NCBI RefSeq assembly: GCF_900182955.1
Contig: NZ_FXUL01000001.1
Span: 186,001 to 250,000, forward strand
Source: Noviherbaspirillum suwonense
GTDB taxonomy: Bacteria > Pseudomonadota > Gammaproteobacteria > Burkholderiales > Burkholderiaceae_D
DNA: 64,000 nt
Reading direction: 5' to 3'
Of this stretch, positions 56,146 to 64,000 are shown piece after piece. The stretch's first letter is position 1; every line of letters begins with the position of its first letter. Position numbers and translations under genes: made by a program. Below the pieces are notes generated by a model that saw only the letters and a list, made by a program, of their open reading frames with translations, did no database searches and had not been told where the DNA came from.

Positions 56146-57339
56146 GTGCTCTCCACTCCCTTTCCCGCGCTCACCATCAAAAACAAGACCCTGCTGCCCA
56201 TCGTCCAGGGCGGCATGGGCGTGGGCGTGTCGGCGCACCGGCTGGCCGGCGCGGTCGCATCGCTCGGCGCGATGGGAACGATTTCCAGCGTCGACCTGCG
56301 GCGCCATCATGCCGACCTGATGGCCCAGACCGGCCGCTCGCGCGACAAGGCCGCGATCAATGCGGCCAACCTGGTGGCGCTGGACCGGGAAGTGCGCGCG
56401 GCGCTTGCGCTGGCCGGCGGCCGGGGCATGGTGGCGGTCAACGTGATGCGCGCTGTGGCCGACTATGCGGCCTATGTGCGGCAGTCCTGCGCGAGCGGCG
56501 CGGAAGCCATCGTGGTGGGCGCCGGCCTGCCGCTGGACCTGCCGGAACTGACCGCCGACTTTCCTGACGTCGCGCTGATCCCCATCCTGTCGGACGCGCG
56601 CGGCATTGCGCTGCTGCTGAAGAAATGGATGCGCCGCCAGCGCCTGCCGGACGCGATCATCATCGAGAACCCGCATTACGCGGCCGGCCACCTGGGCGCG
56701 CCGCGGCTGGACGAGGTGCATGCGCCGCAGTATGCGTTCGGCGCGGTGCTCGAGGCCACGCAGGCGCTGCTGGACGAACTGGGCATCGCGCGCGAACGCA
56801 TCCCGCTGATCGTCGCCGGCGGCGTCCACGACCATGAACAGGCGCGCCGGCTGTTTGCGCTGGGCGCATCCGCCGTGCAGCTGGGCACGCCATTCGCCGT
56901 CACCGAGGAAGGCGATGCGCACCCGGCGTTCAAACGCGTGCTGGCAGGCGCCGGGCCGGAAGACATCGTCACCTTCATGAGCGCAGCCGGCCTGCCGGCG
57001 CGCGCGGTCAGGACGGCCTGGCTGGACGGCTACCTGGCGAAGGAAGAAAAGCTGCAGCGCAAGGCCCATGCGCGCGACTGCGTCGCCGCGTTCGACTGCC
57101 TGCACCAGTGCGGGCTGCGCGACGGCAATCCGAAGGCCGGCCAGTTCTGCATCGACACCCGCCTGGCCTACGCGTTGAAGGGCGACGTCCAGCGCGGGCT
57201 GTTTTTCCGCGGCTCGGAACCCCTGCCGTTCGGCGAAGAGATCCGGCCGGCGCGCGACCTGGTCCGGCTCATTCTGAATGGCGGACGGAATGACGCTGCC
57301 GATGGCCCGGTCCGGGACCCGCAGCCCGCCGCCGCTTGA
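56146..57339 (+). CDS. Nitronate monooxygenase family flavoprotein
   Basis: FMN-dependent TIM-barrel enzyme of 397 residues, of the group that oxidises nitronates (2-nitropropane dioxygenase-like); some members instead reduce quinones or act as enoyl reductases. LLPIVQGGMGVGVSAHRLAGAVASLG at the start, EAIVVGAGLPLD near 126 and PLIVAGGVHDHEQARRLFALGASAVQLGTPF near 218-248 carry the flavin-binding pattern. The C-terminal domain has clustered cysteines (FDCLHQCGLRDG ... GQFCIDTR). The GTG start at 56146 has AGGA upstream. A symmetric FNR/ANR box precedes it, and the hemerythrin gene follows after 49 bases. Confidence 0.85.
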   Translation: MLSTPFPALTIKNKTLLPIVQGGMGVGVSAHRLAGAVASLGAMGTISSVDLRRHHADLMAQTGRSRDKAAINAANLVALDREVRAALALAGGRGMVAVNVMRAVADYAAYVRQSCASGAEAIVVGAGLPLDLPELTADFPDVALIPILSDARGIALLLKKWMRRQRLPDAIIIENPHYAAGHLGAPRLDEVHAPQYAFGAVLEATQALLDELGIARERIPLIVAGGVHDHEQARRLFALGASAVQLGTPFAVTEEGDAHPAFKRVLAGAGPEDIVTFMSAAGLPARAVRTAWLDGYLAKEEKLQRKAHARDCVAAFDCLHQCGLRDGNPKAGQFCIDTRLAYALKGDVQRGLFFRGSEPLPFGEEIRPARDLVRLILNGGRNDAADGPVRDPQPAAA

Positions 57340-57388
57340 TGAACCCCGGCGTGCGGCAACCCATTACCTGAACCCGAAGGAGGCGATC

Positions 57389-58015
57389 ATGGAAGACCTG
57401 AAGGAAAGCGCCGCTGCGGCGCCGGCGAGCCAGCATGGGGCGCTGCGCATCGTGCGCGAGGAGCATGAGCGGCTGGCGGCCGTGGTCCACGGCATGCGCT
57501 ACCTGGCGCGGGCCATCGGCGAGAAGGCGGCGCAGCCCGACCTCCGGGTGTTCCGCGCCATGCTGCTGTATATCAGCGAATATCCGGAGCGGCTGCACCA
57601 TCCGAAGGAAGACCTGTACCTGTTCGCGCCGCTGCGCGCGCACACGCATGCGCATGACGAAACGCTGGCGGCGCTGGAAGCCCAGCATGCGAACGGCGAG
57701 GCGATGGTGCGCCGGCTGGAGCACCTGCTGTTGCGCTACGAGTTTGGCGGCGAACCGGAATTCGCGCCCTTTGCCGGGCAGGTCGAGTGCTATGCCGATT
57801 TCTATTTCCGTCACATGCGCACCGAGGAGGATGTCATTTTCCCGGCGCTGCGCGAGCATCTTTCCGCCGGCGACTGGGAGAAGGCGGACCGCGCCTTTGC
57901 CAGCAACATCGACCCGCTCGCCGGGACCGACCTCAAGCACGACTTCGAACGCCTGTTCACCGTCATCGTCAGCATCACGCCCGCGCCGGTGGGCCTGGGG
58001 CCGGCGCTGCAATGA
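57389..58015 (+). CDS. Hemerythrin-domain protein
   Basis: A 208-residue four-helix protein with the HHE cation-binding pattern for a di-iron centre: His in VREEHERLAAVVHGM (about 25-39), HHPKEDLYLFAPLR near 70-84, HDETLAALEAQHANGEAM near 90-106, and FYFRHMRTEEDVIFPAL near 134-150. Bacterial members sense or store oxygen or nitric oxide and can protect iron enzymes. AAGGAGG is ideally placed before the ATG at 57389. It is cotranscribed with the upstream nitronate monooxygenase gene under the FNR-type box and convergent with the UspA gene. Confidence 0.88.
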   Translation: MEDLKESAAAAPASQHGALRIVREEHERLAAVVHGMRYLARAIGEKAAQPDLRVFRAMLLYISEYPERLHHPKEDLYLFAPLRAHTHAHDETLAALEAQHANGEAMVRRLEHLLLRYEFGGEPEFAPFAGQVECYADFYFRHMRTEEDVIFPALREHLSAGDWEKADRAFASNIDPLAGTDLKHDFERLFTVIVSITPAPVGLGPALQ

Positions 58016-58026
58016 GGGAAGGGAGA

Positions 58027-58054
58027 AGGCGGCGGTCCGCATGGCCCGCCGCCT
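58027..58054. terminator. Hairpin between convergent genes
   Basis: AGGCGGCG (58027-58034) and CGCCGCCT (58047-58054) pair perfectly between the hemerythrin and UspA genes. There is no T-run; the role is inferred from position. Confidence 0.4.
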
Positions 58055-58061
58055 GCGCTGC

Positions 58062-58901
58062 CTAGTGCGCCATCAGCACGGGCAGCGTCATCGACTCCAG
58101 CACCGTGCGCGACGCGCCGCCCAGAAGCAGTTCGCGGAAGCGCGAATGCGCATAGCAGCCCATCACCAGCAGGTCGGCGAACGTGTCCGCCGCCAGCGAC
58201 AGCAGCGCGTTGCCGCTGTCCTGTTCGGTGGTTTCCTGCATCACCTGCACCTTCACGCCGTGCCGCGTCAGGTAAAGCGCGATGTCCGCGCCGGGCTGCT
58301 CGCCGTGCATGTTGACCTGCTCGCCGGCATTGAACACCACGACCCGGACCTCGTCGGCCTGCTTCAGGAAGGGCATCGCGCCGTCGAGCGCGCGGCTGGC
58401 TTCCTGGCTGCCGTCCCATGCCACCATCACCTTGCGGCCGACCTGCGTGAAGTTGCCGGCATAGGGCACGATCAGCACCGGGCGGCCCGAATACATGACC
58501 ACGTATTCAGGGAAATCGCCCATCATCGCCGGCAGGACTTCGCTGGTGTCGGTCTGGCCCAGCACCACCAGGTCGGCGTACCGTGCTTCGAGGCTGACGC
58601 CGCCGGCCGGCTCGTCGTCCACGATCCGCCTTTCCCAGGACGGCACGCCCATCTGCCGCACGATTTCCTCGTATTGCTCCAGGGCCTTTTCCGCCTGCTT
58701 CCTCAGGTAGCCGATATGCGTCTTCAGCACCGCGCCGTCATCCGGAACCCGCATGCTGTCGAGCAGGTAGCGCGACACGCCGGTCATGGCCAGGCCGGTC
58801 AGGTGCGCATTTTCCCGCAGCGCTATTTCAGCGGCGATGCGGATGCGTTGCGGCGTATGCTTCGAGTGATCGACATGCACCAGTATGGTTTTATACGACA
58901 T
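58062..58901 (-). CDS. Tandem universal stress protein
   Basis: A 279-residue protein with two UspA domains (about 1-147 and 154-279). The first begins SYKTILVHVDHSKHTPQRIRIA. The second ends with MGCYAHSRFRELLLGGASRTVLES, the Gly-rich nucleotide-binding signature, so ATP binding is likely there. Tandem UspA proteins are common members of the low-oxygen ANR/FNR regulon in proteobacteria. It is divergent from the CoA-ligase/acetyltransferase gene, and a symmetric FNR-type box lies between the two starts. Confidence 0.92.
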   Translation of the reverse strand: MSYKTILVHVDHSKHTPQRIRIAAEIALRENAHLTGLAMTGVSRYLLDSMRVPDDGAVLKTHIGYLRKQAEKALEQYEEIVRQMGVPSWERRIVDDEPAGGVSLEARYADLVVLGQTDTSEVLPAMMGDFPEYVVMYSGRPVLIVPYAGNFTQVGRKVMVAWDGSQEASRALDGAMPFLKQADEVRVVVFNAGEQVNMHGEQPGADIALYLTRHGVKVQVMQETTEQDSGNALLSLAADTFADLLVMGCYAHSRFRELLLGGASRTVLESMTLPVLMAH

Positions 58902-58996
58902 GGCAGTATCCTTTCGCTAGAGTGTCTCAAGCGTAGGAGTACTGGCCGGCGCAGTCCAGTGCCGGCGCGCCGCGACGCTTCATGTTTCTGCGGAAT

Positions 58997-59010
58997 TTGA
59001 CACATGTCAA
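58997..59010. promoter_or_regulatory. FNR/ANR-type box between uspA and the CoA-ligase/GNAT gene
   Basis: TTGAC-ACAT-GTCAA, extended to TTT...AAA on both sides, is fully symmetric. It lies 36 bases before the ATG at 59047 and 95 bases before the UspA start at 58901. No clear -10 is seen at the ideal distance on either side. Confidence 0.65.
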
Positions 59011-59046
59011 AAATCCATCGAGCCATCAGTCCACGCCGGGAGGCCC

Positions 59047-61749
59047 ATGAGTACGCGCAACCTGCAGTTCCTGTTCGACCCCGCATCGGTCGCCATCATC
59101 GGCGCGTCGGAGCGGCCGCACAGCGTCGGGGCCACGGTGCTGGCCAACATGCTGGCCGGCGGCTACAAGGGAGAGATCTACGCGGTCAATCCCAAGCACC
59201 GCGAACTGGCCGGCAGGCCGGTGTATGCCGACGTCGGCGCGCTGCCGAAGACGCCCGACCTGGCCGTCATCTGCACGCCGCCGCACACGGTGCCGGGTTT
59301 GATCGCGGAACTGGGCGCGCGCGGCACCAGGGCCGCCATCGTGCTGACCGCGGGCCTGAGCGCGCTGCGCGACAGCCACGGGGTCAGCCTCAGGCAGCGC
59401 ATGCTGGACGCCGCCCGTCCTACGCTGCTGCGCATACTCGGACCCAACTGCGTCGGGCTGCTCGTGCCGGGCATCGGCCTCAACGCCAGCTTCGCCCATG
59501 CCGGCGCATTGCCGGGCAAGCTGGCCTTCGTCTCGCAGTCCGGCGCGCTGGTGACCGGCGTGCTGGACTGGGCCAACAGCCGCGGCATCGGCTTCTCGCG
59601 CTTCGTGTCGCTGGGCGACAGCGCCGACGTCGACTTCGGCGACCTGCTCGACTATCTCGCCAGCGACGGCGCGACCCGGGCGATCATGCTGTACATCGAA
59701 GACATACGCGACGCCCGCAAATTCATGTCGGCGGCCCGCGCCGCCGCCCGCAGCAAGCCGGTGCTGGTGATCAAGGCGGGCCGGGCGGCCGAAGGCGCGC
59801 GCGCGGCGGCCTCGCATACCGGCGCGCTGGCCGGGTCCGACGATGTGTATGACGCGGCAATACGCCGCGCCGGCATGCTGCGGGTGTATTCGACCGAAGA
59901 CCTGTTCGGCGCGGTCGAAACGCTGGCCCGCTCGCGGCCGCTGGTGGGCGAGCGGCTGTGCATCCTGACCAATGGCGGCGGGCCGGGGGTGATGGCGACC
60001 GACGCGCTGATCGCCTCCGGCGGCCGGCTGGCGTCGCTGTCGGACGCCACCATGCAGGCGCTGGACAAGGTGCTGCCGGCGAACTGGTCGCATGGCAACC
60101 CGGTCGACATCATCGGCGACGCGCCGGCCGGGCGCTATCGGCAGGCCGCGGAAATCCTGCTGGCCGCGCCCGAGGTGGACGGCCTGCTGTTCATCCACGC
60201 GCCGACCGCCATCGTGCCCAGCGCCGAGATCGCGCAGGCCGTCGCGCCGCTGCTGGCCGGGGCCGGGCGCAACGTGCTGGGCTGCTGGCTGGGCGGCGAC
60301 AGCCTGGCCGCGGCCCGCCAGGTATTTTCCAGCCAGGGCATACCGACCTACGACACGCCGGAGGAAGCGGTGCGCGGCTTCATGCAGATCGTGCAGTACC
60401 GGCGCAACCAGAACCTGCTGATGCAGGTGCCGGCGTCGACGCCCGAGGACTTCGGTCCCGACCGCGCCGCCGCCCAGGCGCTGGTCAATGCGGCGCTGGC
60501 GGACGGCCGCAGCATGCTGACCGAGCCGGAGTCGCACCGCCTGCTGGCCGCGTACGGCATACCGGTGGTGGCGACCCACACCGCGATCAGCGCCGAGGAT
60601 GCCGCCGCCGCCGCCGCCGCGATCGGCTTCCCGGTGGCGCTGAAGATCCTGTCGCCGCAGATCAGCCACAAGTCCGATGTCGGCGGCGTGGTGCTGGATT
60701 TGGAGGATGCGCCGGCGGTGCTGGCGGCGGCCACCGCGATGCACCGCAGGCTGCGCGCGCTGCTGCCTGACGCGGTGCTGACCGGTTTCACCGTGCAGGC
60801 GATGGCCAGGCGGCCGCAGGCGCACGAGCTGATCGTCGGCGTCGCAACCGACCCGGTATTCGGGCCGGTGCTGCTATTCGGCAAGGGCGGCGTCGCCGTC
60901 GAGGTGACCGCCGACCATGCGATGGAGCTGCCGCCGCTGAACATGCCGCTGGCCAAGGCGATGATGGCGCGCACCAGGGTGTACCGGCTGCTGCGCGGCT
61001 ACCGCAACGAAGGCCCGGCCGATGTCGATGCGATCGGCCGCACGCTGGTCCAGCTGTCCCACCTGGTGACCGACATCGCCGAGATCGTCGAACTCGACAT
61101 CAACCCGCTGCTGGCCGACGGCAACGGCGTGCTGGCGCTCGACGCGCGGGTGAAGCTGGCGCCGCGCACGGTGGGCGAGAGCCGCAACCGGCTGGCGATC
61201 CGGCCCTATCCGAAGGAACTGGAGGAAACCGTGGACTGGGAGGGCGAACAGCTGCTGCTTCGGCCCATACGGCCCGAGGACGGCGAGGAACACCTGCGCT
61301 TTTTCAACGCGCTCGACCCGGAGGACGTGCGCTTCCGCATCTTTTCACGGATGCGCGAGCTGCAGCCGTCGCAGGTCGCGCGGCTCACGCAGATCGACTA
61401 CGACCGCGAGATGGCCTTCATCGCCAGCCGCAGGAAACCGGACGGCGCATTCGAGACGCTGGGCGTGGTGCGCGCCATCGCCGACCCGGACAACATCAAG
61501 GCCGAGTTCGCCATCATCGTGCGGTCCGACATGAAGGGCCACGGGCTGGGCGTGATGCTGATGAAGAAGATCATCGACTATTGCCGCAGCCGCGGCACCA
61601 GGGAGATCGTCGGCGAGGCGCTGATCAACAACCGGCCGCTGCTGGAAATGGTCCGGCACCTGGGCTTCGAGGTGCATCCGGCGGTGGGGGAAGGCACCGC
61701 GGTGCTGCGGCTGCCGCTGCAGCAGCCGCAGCAGGAGCATGCGCCGTAG
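59047..61749 (+). CDS. ADP-forming acyl-CoA synthetase fused to a GNAT acetyltransferase (Pat-like)
   Basis: A 900-residue fusion. An N-terminal CoA-binding domain (SVAIIGASERPHSVGATVLANM) leads into CoA-ligase domains with SHTGALAGSDDVYDAAIRRAG near 257, then an ATP-grasp domain at about 485-720 (GFPVALKILSPQISHKSDVGGV). A GNAT domain follows from about 725 to 895 (LLLRPIRPEDGEEHLRFFNALDPEDVRFR, KGHGLGVMLMKKIIDYCRSRGTREIVGEALINN). This is the domain order of Pat/YfiQ protein lysine acetyltransferases, which inactivate acetyl-CoA synthetase. The apparently complete ligase half means real ADP-forming activity is also possible. GGGAGG precedes the ATG, and an FNR-type box lies directly upstream. 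Confidence 0.92.
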   Translation: MSTRNLQFLFDPASVAIIGASERPHSVGATVLANMLAGGYKGEIYAVNPKHRELAGRPVYADVGALPKTPDLAVICTPPHTVPGLIAELGARGTRAAIVLTAGLSALRDSHGVSLRQRMLDAARPTLLRILGPNCVGLLVPGIGLNASFAHAGALPGKLAFVSQSGALVTGVLDWANSRGIGFSRFVSLGDSADVDFGDLLDYLASDGATRAIMLYIEDIRDARKFMSAARAAARSKPVLVIKAGRAAEGARAAASHTGALAGSDDVYDAAIRRAGMLRVYSTEDLFGAVETLARSRPLVGERLCILTNGGGPGVMATDALIASGGRLASLSDATMQALDKVLPANWSHGNPVDIIGDAPAGRYRQAAEILLAAPEVDGLLFIHAPTAIVPSAEIAQAVAPLLAGAGRNVLGCWLGGDSLAAARQVFSSQGIPTYDTPEEAVRGFMQIVQYRRNQNLLMQVPASTPEDFGPDRAAAQALVNAALADGRSMLTEPESHRLLAAYGIPVVATHTAISAEDAAAAAAAIGFPVALKILSPQISHKSDVGGVVLDLEDAPAVLAAATAMHRRLRALLPDAVLTGFTVQAMARRPQAHELIVGVATDPVFGPVLLFGKGGVAVEVTADHAMELPPLNMPLAKAMMARTRVYRLLRGYRNEGPADVDAIGRTLVQLSHLVTDIAEIVELDINPLLADGNGVLALDARVKLAPRTVGESRNRLAIRPYPKELEETVDWEGEQLLLRPIRPEDGEEHLRFFNALDPEDVRFRIFSRMRELQPSQVARLTQIDYDREMAFIASRRKPDGAFETLGVVRAIADPDNIKAEFAIIVRSDMKGHGLGVMLMKKIIDYCRSRGTREIVGEALINNRPLLEMVRHLGFEVHPAVGEGTAVLRLPLQQPQQEHAP

Positions 61750-61814
61750 GGGCGCGCTGCGCTGTACGCCATTGACAGCGCAGCAGCCTGCAACCGATGC
61801 GGGTTGCAGTCGCT

Positions 61815-61851
61815 CGTAGGGTGTAATGAGCGAAGCGCATTACACCCTACG
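61815..61851. repeat. Dispersed hairpin repeat, copy 3
   Basis: CGTAGGGTGTAAT (61815-61827) and ATTACACCCTACG (61839-61851) are perfect 13-base arms around GAGCGAAGCGC. It lies between convergent genes, like copy 1 at 10399, and probably also works as a transcription stop. Confidence 0.8.
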
Positions 61852-61931
61852 GATTTTCTGCTTCGTATGCTCTTGACCGCGCGGCACCATTCGCCCGAGG
61901 CGTGTTGCAGGCCGGGCGCAATGCCGGGCCC

Positions 61932-63137
61932 TCAGTTCTTGGGCTTGGCTTCCTCGCGCCGGTTGAAGCCGGCAACCATGTCGAAGCGGAACAGCCGGCA
62001 TTCGATGGCGCCGTTAAAGAACGGCGTCTTGCGGGCTTCCTTCAGCCGCAGCAGCCTGGGCAGGCCTAGGTCGGCGGTGAACAGGAAGACCTTCCAGCCG
62101 GCGAAGCGCTGCTTGAGCGTGGTGCCGAAGGCGCTGAAGAACGCTATCGCCATGTCGTCCTCCGGCACCGCGCTGTCGCCGCGCAGCGCGATCCGCTCGC
62201 CATAGGGCGGGTTGGTGACCAGGAAGCCCGGCGTCTCGGTCGGCGGCTTGATTTCCTGCGCCTCGATCTGCTTCAGCGGCACCTCGAACAGGATGCCGGC
62301 CCGCTGCAGGTTGGCGCGCGTCATCGCCACCATGTCGCCGGAGATGTCGCTGCCGAAGATGGTGGGCGTCGCCGGAAGCGCGCGCGGCCTGACGCTGCCC
62401 TTCACTTCGCGCCATTCGTCGCCGCTGAAGGCGTTGAATTTCTCGAATGCGAAGCGGCGGCGCGCGCCGGGCGGTATGCCGGCCAGCATCTGCGCGGCTT
62501 CGGCCAGGATGGTGCCGGAGCCGCACATCGGGTCGAACAGCACGTCGCCAGGCTTCCAGCCGGACACGCGCAGCAGGCCGGCCGCCAGGTTCTCGCGCAG
62601 CGGCGCATCGCCGGTGTCGAGCCGCCAGCCGCGCTTGAACAGCGCCTCGCCCGAGGTGTCCAGGTAGAGCGTGACATTGCGGGCGTCGATGAAGGCGAAG
62701 ACCCGCATGTCGGGCGTCCGGGTGTCCACCGAAGGACGCTTGCCGCAAAGGTCGCGGAAGCGGTCGCAGATCGCGTCCTTGATCTTCAGCGTGGTGAACT
62801 CCAGGCTTTTCAGCGGCGACTTGATCGCGGTGACGTCGATCCGTATCGTGTGGTCGACCTGGAACCAGTCTTCCCAGGTCTGGGCCAATGCCAGGTCGTA
62901 AACATCGTTCTCGTTCAGGTAGCCGGCATGCGCGATGCGCATCAGCACCCGCGACGCCAGCCGCGAATGCAGGTTGACCCGCATCGCGTCCGCCATGCTG
63001 CCCGAGCAGTGGACGCCGCCGGGCACCTGGTTGTGCACCTTGAGCGTGGGGGAATAGTCGGCGGCGATCTCGTTGAGTTCGTCGGCGAGCGCCGCTTCCA
63101 TGCCGCGCGGGCATGGGCAGAAGTAGGAGTGATTCAT
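61932..63137 (-). CDS. THUMP-domain RNA guanine-N2-methyltransferase (RlmL N-terminal type)
   Basis: A 401-residue methyltransferase like the N-terminal half of E. coli RlmL, which makes m2G2445 in 23S rRNA. MNHSYFCPCPRGMEAALADEL is followed by the THUMP domain (about 45-155) and then a Rossmann domain with VLFDPMCGSGTILAEAA near 200-216, FGSDISGDMVAMTRANL near 265-281, and the catalytic FLVTNPPYGERI near 309-320, the NPPY motif of N-methyltransferases. The RlmK half found fused in E. coli is absent, as is common outside enterobacteria. It is convergent with the CoA-ligase/GNAT gene. Confidence 0.92.
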   Translation of the reverse strand: MNHSYFCPCPRGMEAALADELNEIAADYSPTLKVHNQVPGGVHCSGSMADAMRVNLHSRLASRVLMRIAHAGYLNENDVYDLALAQTWEDWFQVDHTIRIDVTAIKSPLKSLEFTTLKIKDAICDRFRDLCGKRPSVDTRTPDMRVFAFIDARNVTLYLDTSGEALFKRGWRLDTGDAPLRENLAAGLLRVSGWKPGDVLFDPMCGSGTILAEAAQMLAGIPPGARRRFAFEKFNAFSGDEWREVKGSVRPRALPATPTIFGSDISGDMVAMTRANLQRAGILFEVPLKQIEAQEIKPPTETPGFLVTNPPYGERIALRGDSAVPEDDMAIAFFSAFGTTLKQRFAGWKVFLFTADLGLPRLLRLKEARKTPFFNGAIECRLFRFDMVAGFNRREEAKPKN

Positions 63138-63215
63138 GGGGTACCTTTTATCCGTAGTGATGCACTTGTTGCGGTTGTTACAGTTGCTTCGATTGGTACT
63201 GGCGCCGCGGCAGCG

Positions 63216-63821
63216 TCACGCCTGCTGCAGCGCCCGTTCGACGAAATCCAGCCTGTCCTGGCCCCAGTAGCCGACGCCGTCGACGATATACCAGGGCGCG
63301 CCGAACACGTTGGCGGCGATCGCGTCGTCGGTGTAACGGTCATATTCGGCCCGCACCGCCGCGCTGTCGGCGCTGTCGACCAGCGCGGCGCCGTCCAGGC
63401 CGGTCTCCGCGGCGATGGCCGACAGCGTGCCGGCATCGGCGATGTTGCGTTCCTCGACCCAGACCGCGCGCCCGACGGCGCCGGTCAGCCGCATCGCGGC
63501 ATCATTGCCCTCCGCCAGCTTGGCGGCGATGATCAGGCGCGCCGCCGGGTCGCCGTCGACCGGGAAGAAGGCCGGATGCAGGTTCAGCGGCAGGCCCAGG
63601 AAACGGCTCCATCGTTCCAGTTCCAGCAGCCGGTACGCCTGGCGCTGCGGCGCGCGCTTGGGCAGAGGCAGGCCGCCGGAGGTGCCGAAAACCCGGCCGA
63701 TATCGCAGGGCCTGATGTCGATATCGACCCCGTGCTGCTGCGTCATCGCGGTGAAGCGCTGGTGGCCGAGGTAGACGTAAGGCGATTGCGGCGCCAGGTA
63801 GTAGGTGCAGGATTTTGTCAT
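63216..63821 (-). CDS. 2-hydroxychromene-2-carboxylate isomerase (DsbA/GST-kappa family)
   Basis: Glutathione-dependent isomerase of naphthalene-type catabolism or a relative; 201 residues with a thioredoxin-like fold. YYLAPQSPYVYLGHQRF carries the active-site Ser13 in the SPY motif. KRAPQRQAYRLLELERWSRFLGLPLNLHP near 60-88 and the C-terminal NVFGAPWYIVDGVGYWGQDRLDFVERAL are family hallmarks. Aromatic degradation genes are absent nearby, so it may act as a housekeeping glutathione transferase. It follows a partial HemJ-like gene on the same strand with 15 bases between. Confidence 0.87.
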   Translation of the reverse strand: MTKSCTYYLAPQSPYVYLGHQRFTAMTQQHGVDIDIRPCDIGRVFGTSGGLPLPKRAPQRQAYRLLELERWSRFLGLPLNLHPAFFPVDGDPAARLIIAAKLAEGNDAAMRLTGAVGRAVWVEERNIADAGTLSAIAAETGLDGAALVDSADSAAVRAEYDRYTDDAIAANVFGAPWYIVDGVGYWGQDRLDFVERALQQA

Positions 63822-63835
63822 CAGGCGCTCCGTAT

Positions 63836-64000
63836 TCAGAAGGGTTTGACCACGACCAGGATCACGATGGCCAGCAGGCCGATCACGGGGACTTCATTGA
63901 ACCAGCGATACCAGGCGTGGCTGCGGGCATTGGCGCCGTTGCGGAACTTGCGCAGCAGCGAGCCGCACGCATGGTGATAGCCGATCAGCAGCACCACCAG
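63836..64000 (-). CDS. HemJ/CopD-like membrane protein (partial, 5' end missing)
   Basis: Only the C-terminal 54 residues are inside the window; the gene continues past the edge. The frame ends with the stop at 63836-63838. The segments SHAWYRWFNEVPVIGLLAIVILVVVKPF are typical of HemJ (oxygen-independent protoporphyrinogen oxidase) and related CopD-family proteins, where WFNE/VPV precedes the last helix. A helix LVVLLIGYHHACGSLLRKF lies before it. The distinction between HemJ and other CopD-like proteins needs the missing part. Confidence 0.7.
   Translation of the reverse strand: MVVLLIGYHHACGSLLRKFRNGANARSHAWYRWFNEVPVIGLLAIVILVVVKPF

Overview
The window is 64 kb of GC-rich, densely packed chromosome from a betaproteobacterium, most likely Burkholderiales and probably Oxalobacteraceae (Herbaspirillum/Noviherbaspirillum-like). 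This placement rests on gene order (ribH-nusB-aminotransferase; etfBA next to a 595-residue acyl-CoA dehydrogenase; rpsP-rimM-trmD-rplS), on the Bug/TctC and TAXI-TRAP binding proteins, and on DUF3579 and CobD/CbiB-like genes. No species can be read from the sequence alone. I see no rRNA, tRNA, CRISPR array, phage or intact insertion sequence.

Layout. 1-5.3 kb: end of ribH, nusB, an aminotransferase, a lytic transglycosylase and a UbiD-type decarboxylase. 5.36-5.46 kb: the 4.5S SRP RNA. 5.5-12.1 kb: a MarR regulator divergent from a two-gene RND efflux system, then an AidB-like flavoprotein. 12.2-15.6 kb: dnaX-ybaB-recR and a TusA-like protein; dnaX carries an A9 run in front of very early stops in both alternative frames. 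15.7-19.3 kb: etfB-etfA-acyl-CoA dehydrogenase. 19.9-22.1 kb: the rpsP-rimM-trmD-rplS ribosomal/tRNA-modification operon with a clear terminator. 22.1-25.3 kb: CoA pyrophosphatase, a CobD/CbiB-like membrane protein, DUF3579 and a CDF metal exporter. 25.6-32.3 kb: a type IV pilus minor-pilin operon (pilE-fimT-pilV-pilW-pilX-pilY1) with overlapping genes. 32.4-40.6 kb: fumC, then a LysR regulator divergent from a phosphatase/SDR/acyl-CoA dehydrogenase set and an acyl-CoA ligase. 41.2-47.5 kb: a sigma-54 activator divergent from a UxaA-type sugar-acid dehydratase, plus a TAXI-TRAP transporter. 48-55.8 kb: Bug and ABC binding proteins, two methyltransferases, a hydrolase and a D-tartrate dehydratase. 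56-61.7 kb: nitronate monooxygenase, hemerythrin, tandem UspA and an ADP-forming acyl-CoA synthetase/acetyltransferase, with two FNR/ANR-type boxes, which suggests a low-oxygen response island. 61.9-64 kb: an RlmL-like methyltransferase, an HCCA isomerase and the end of a HemJ/CopD-like gene.

The most unusual object is a non-coding inverted dimer of about 860 bp at 37805-38668, between an acyl-CoA dehydrogenase and an acyl-CoA ligase gene. Each arm contains an 11-unit hexanucleotide array and three successive hairpins. Loops are identical between arms, a 50-nt core is identical, and the stems differ by compensated substitutions. Three short dispersed hairpins elsewhere in the window may be relatives of the same repeat world. 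Other points of note are the dnaX slippery run, a sigma-54 promoter with helically phased upstream repeats before the UxaA gene, an FNR box placed at -41.5 from a plausible start, and a PilV-like pilin without Glu5.
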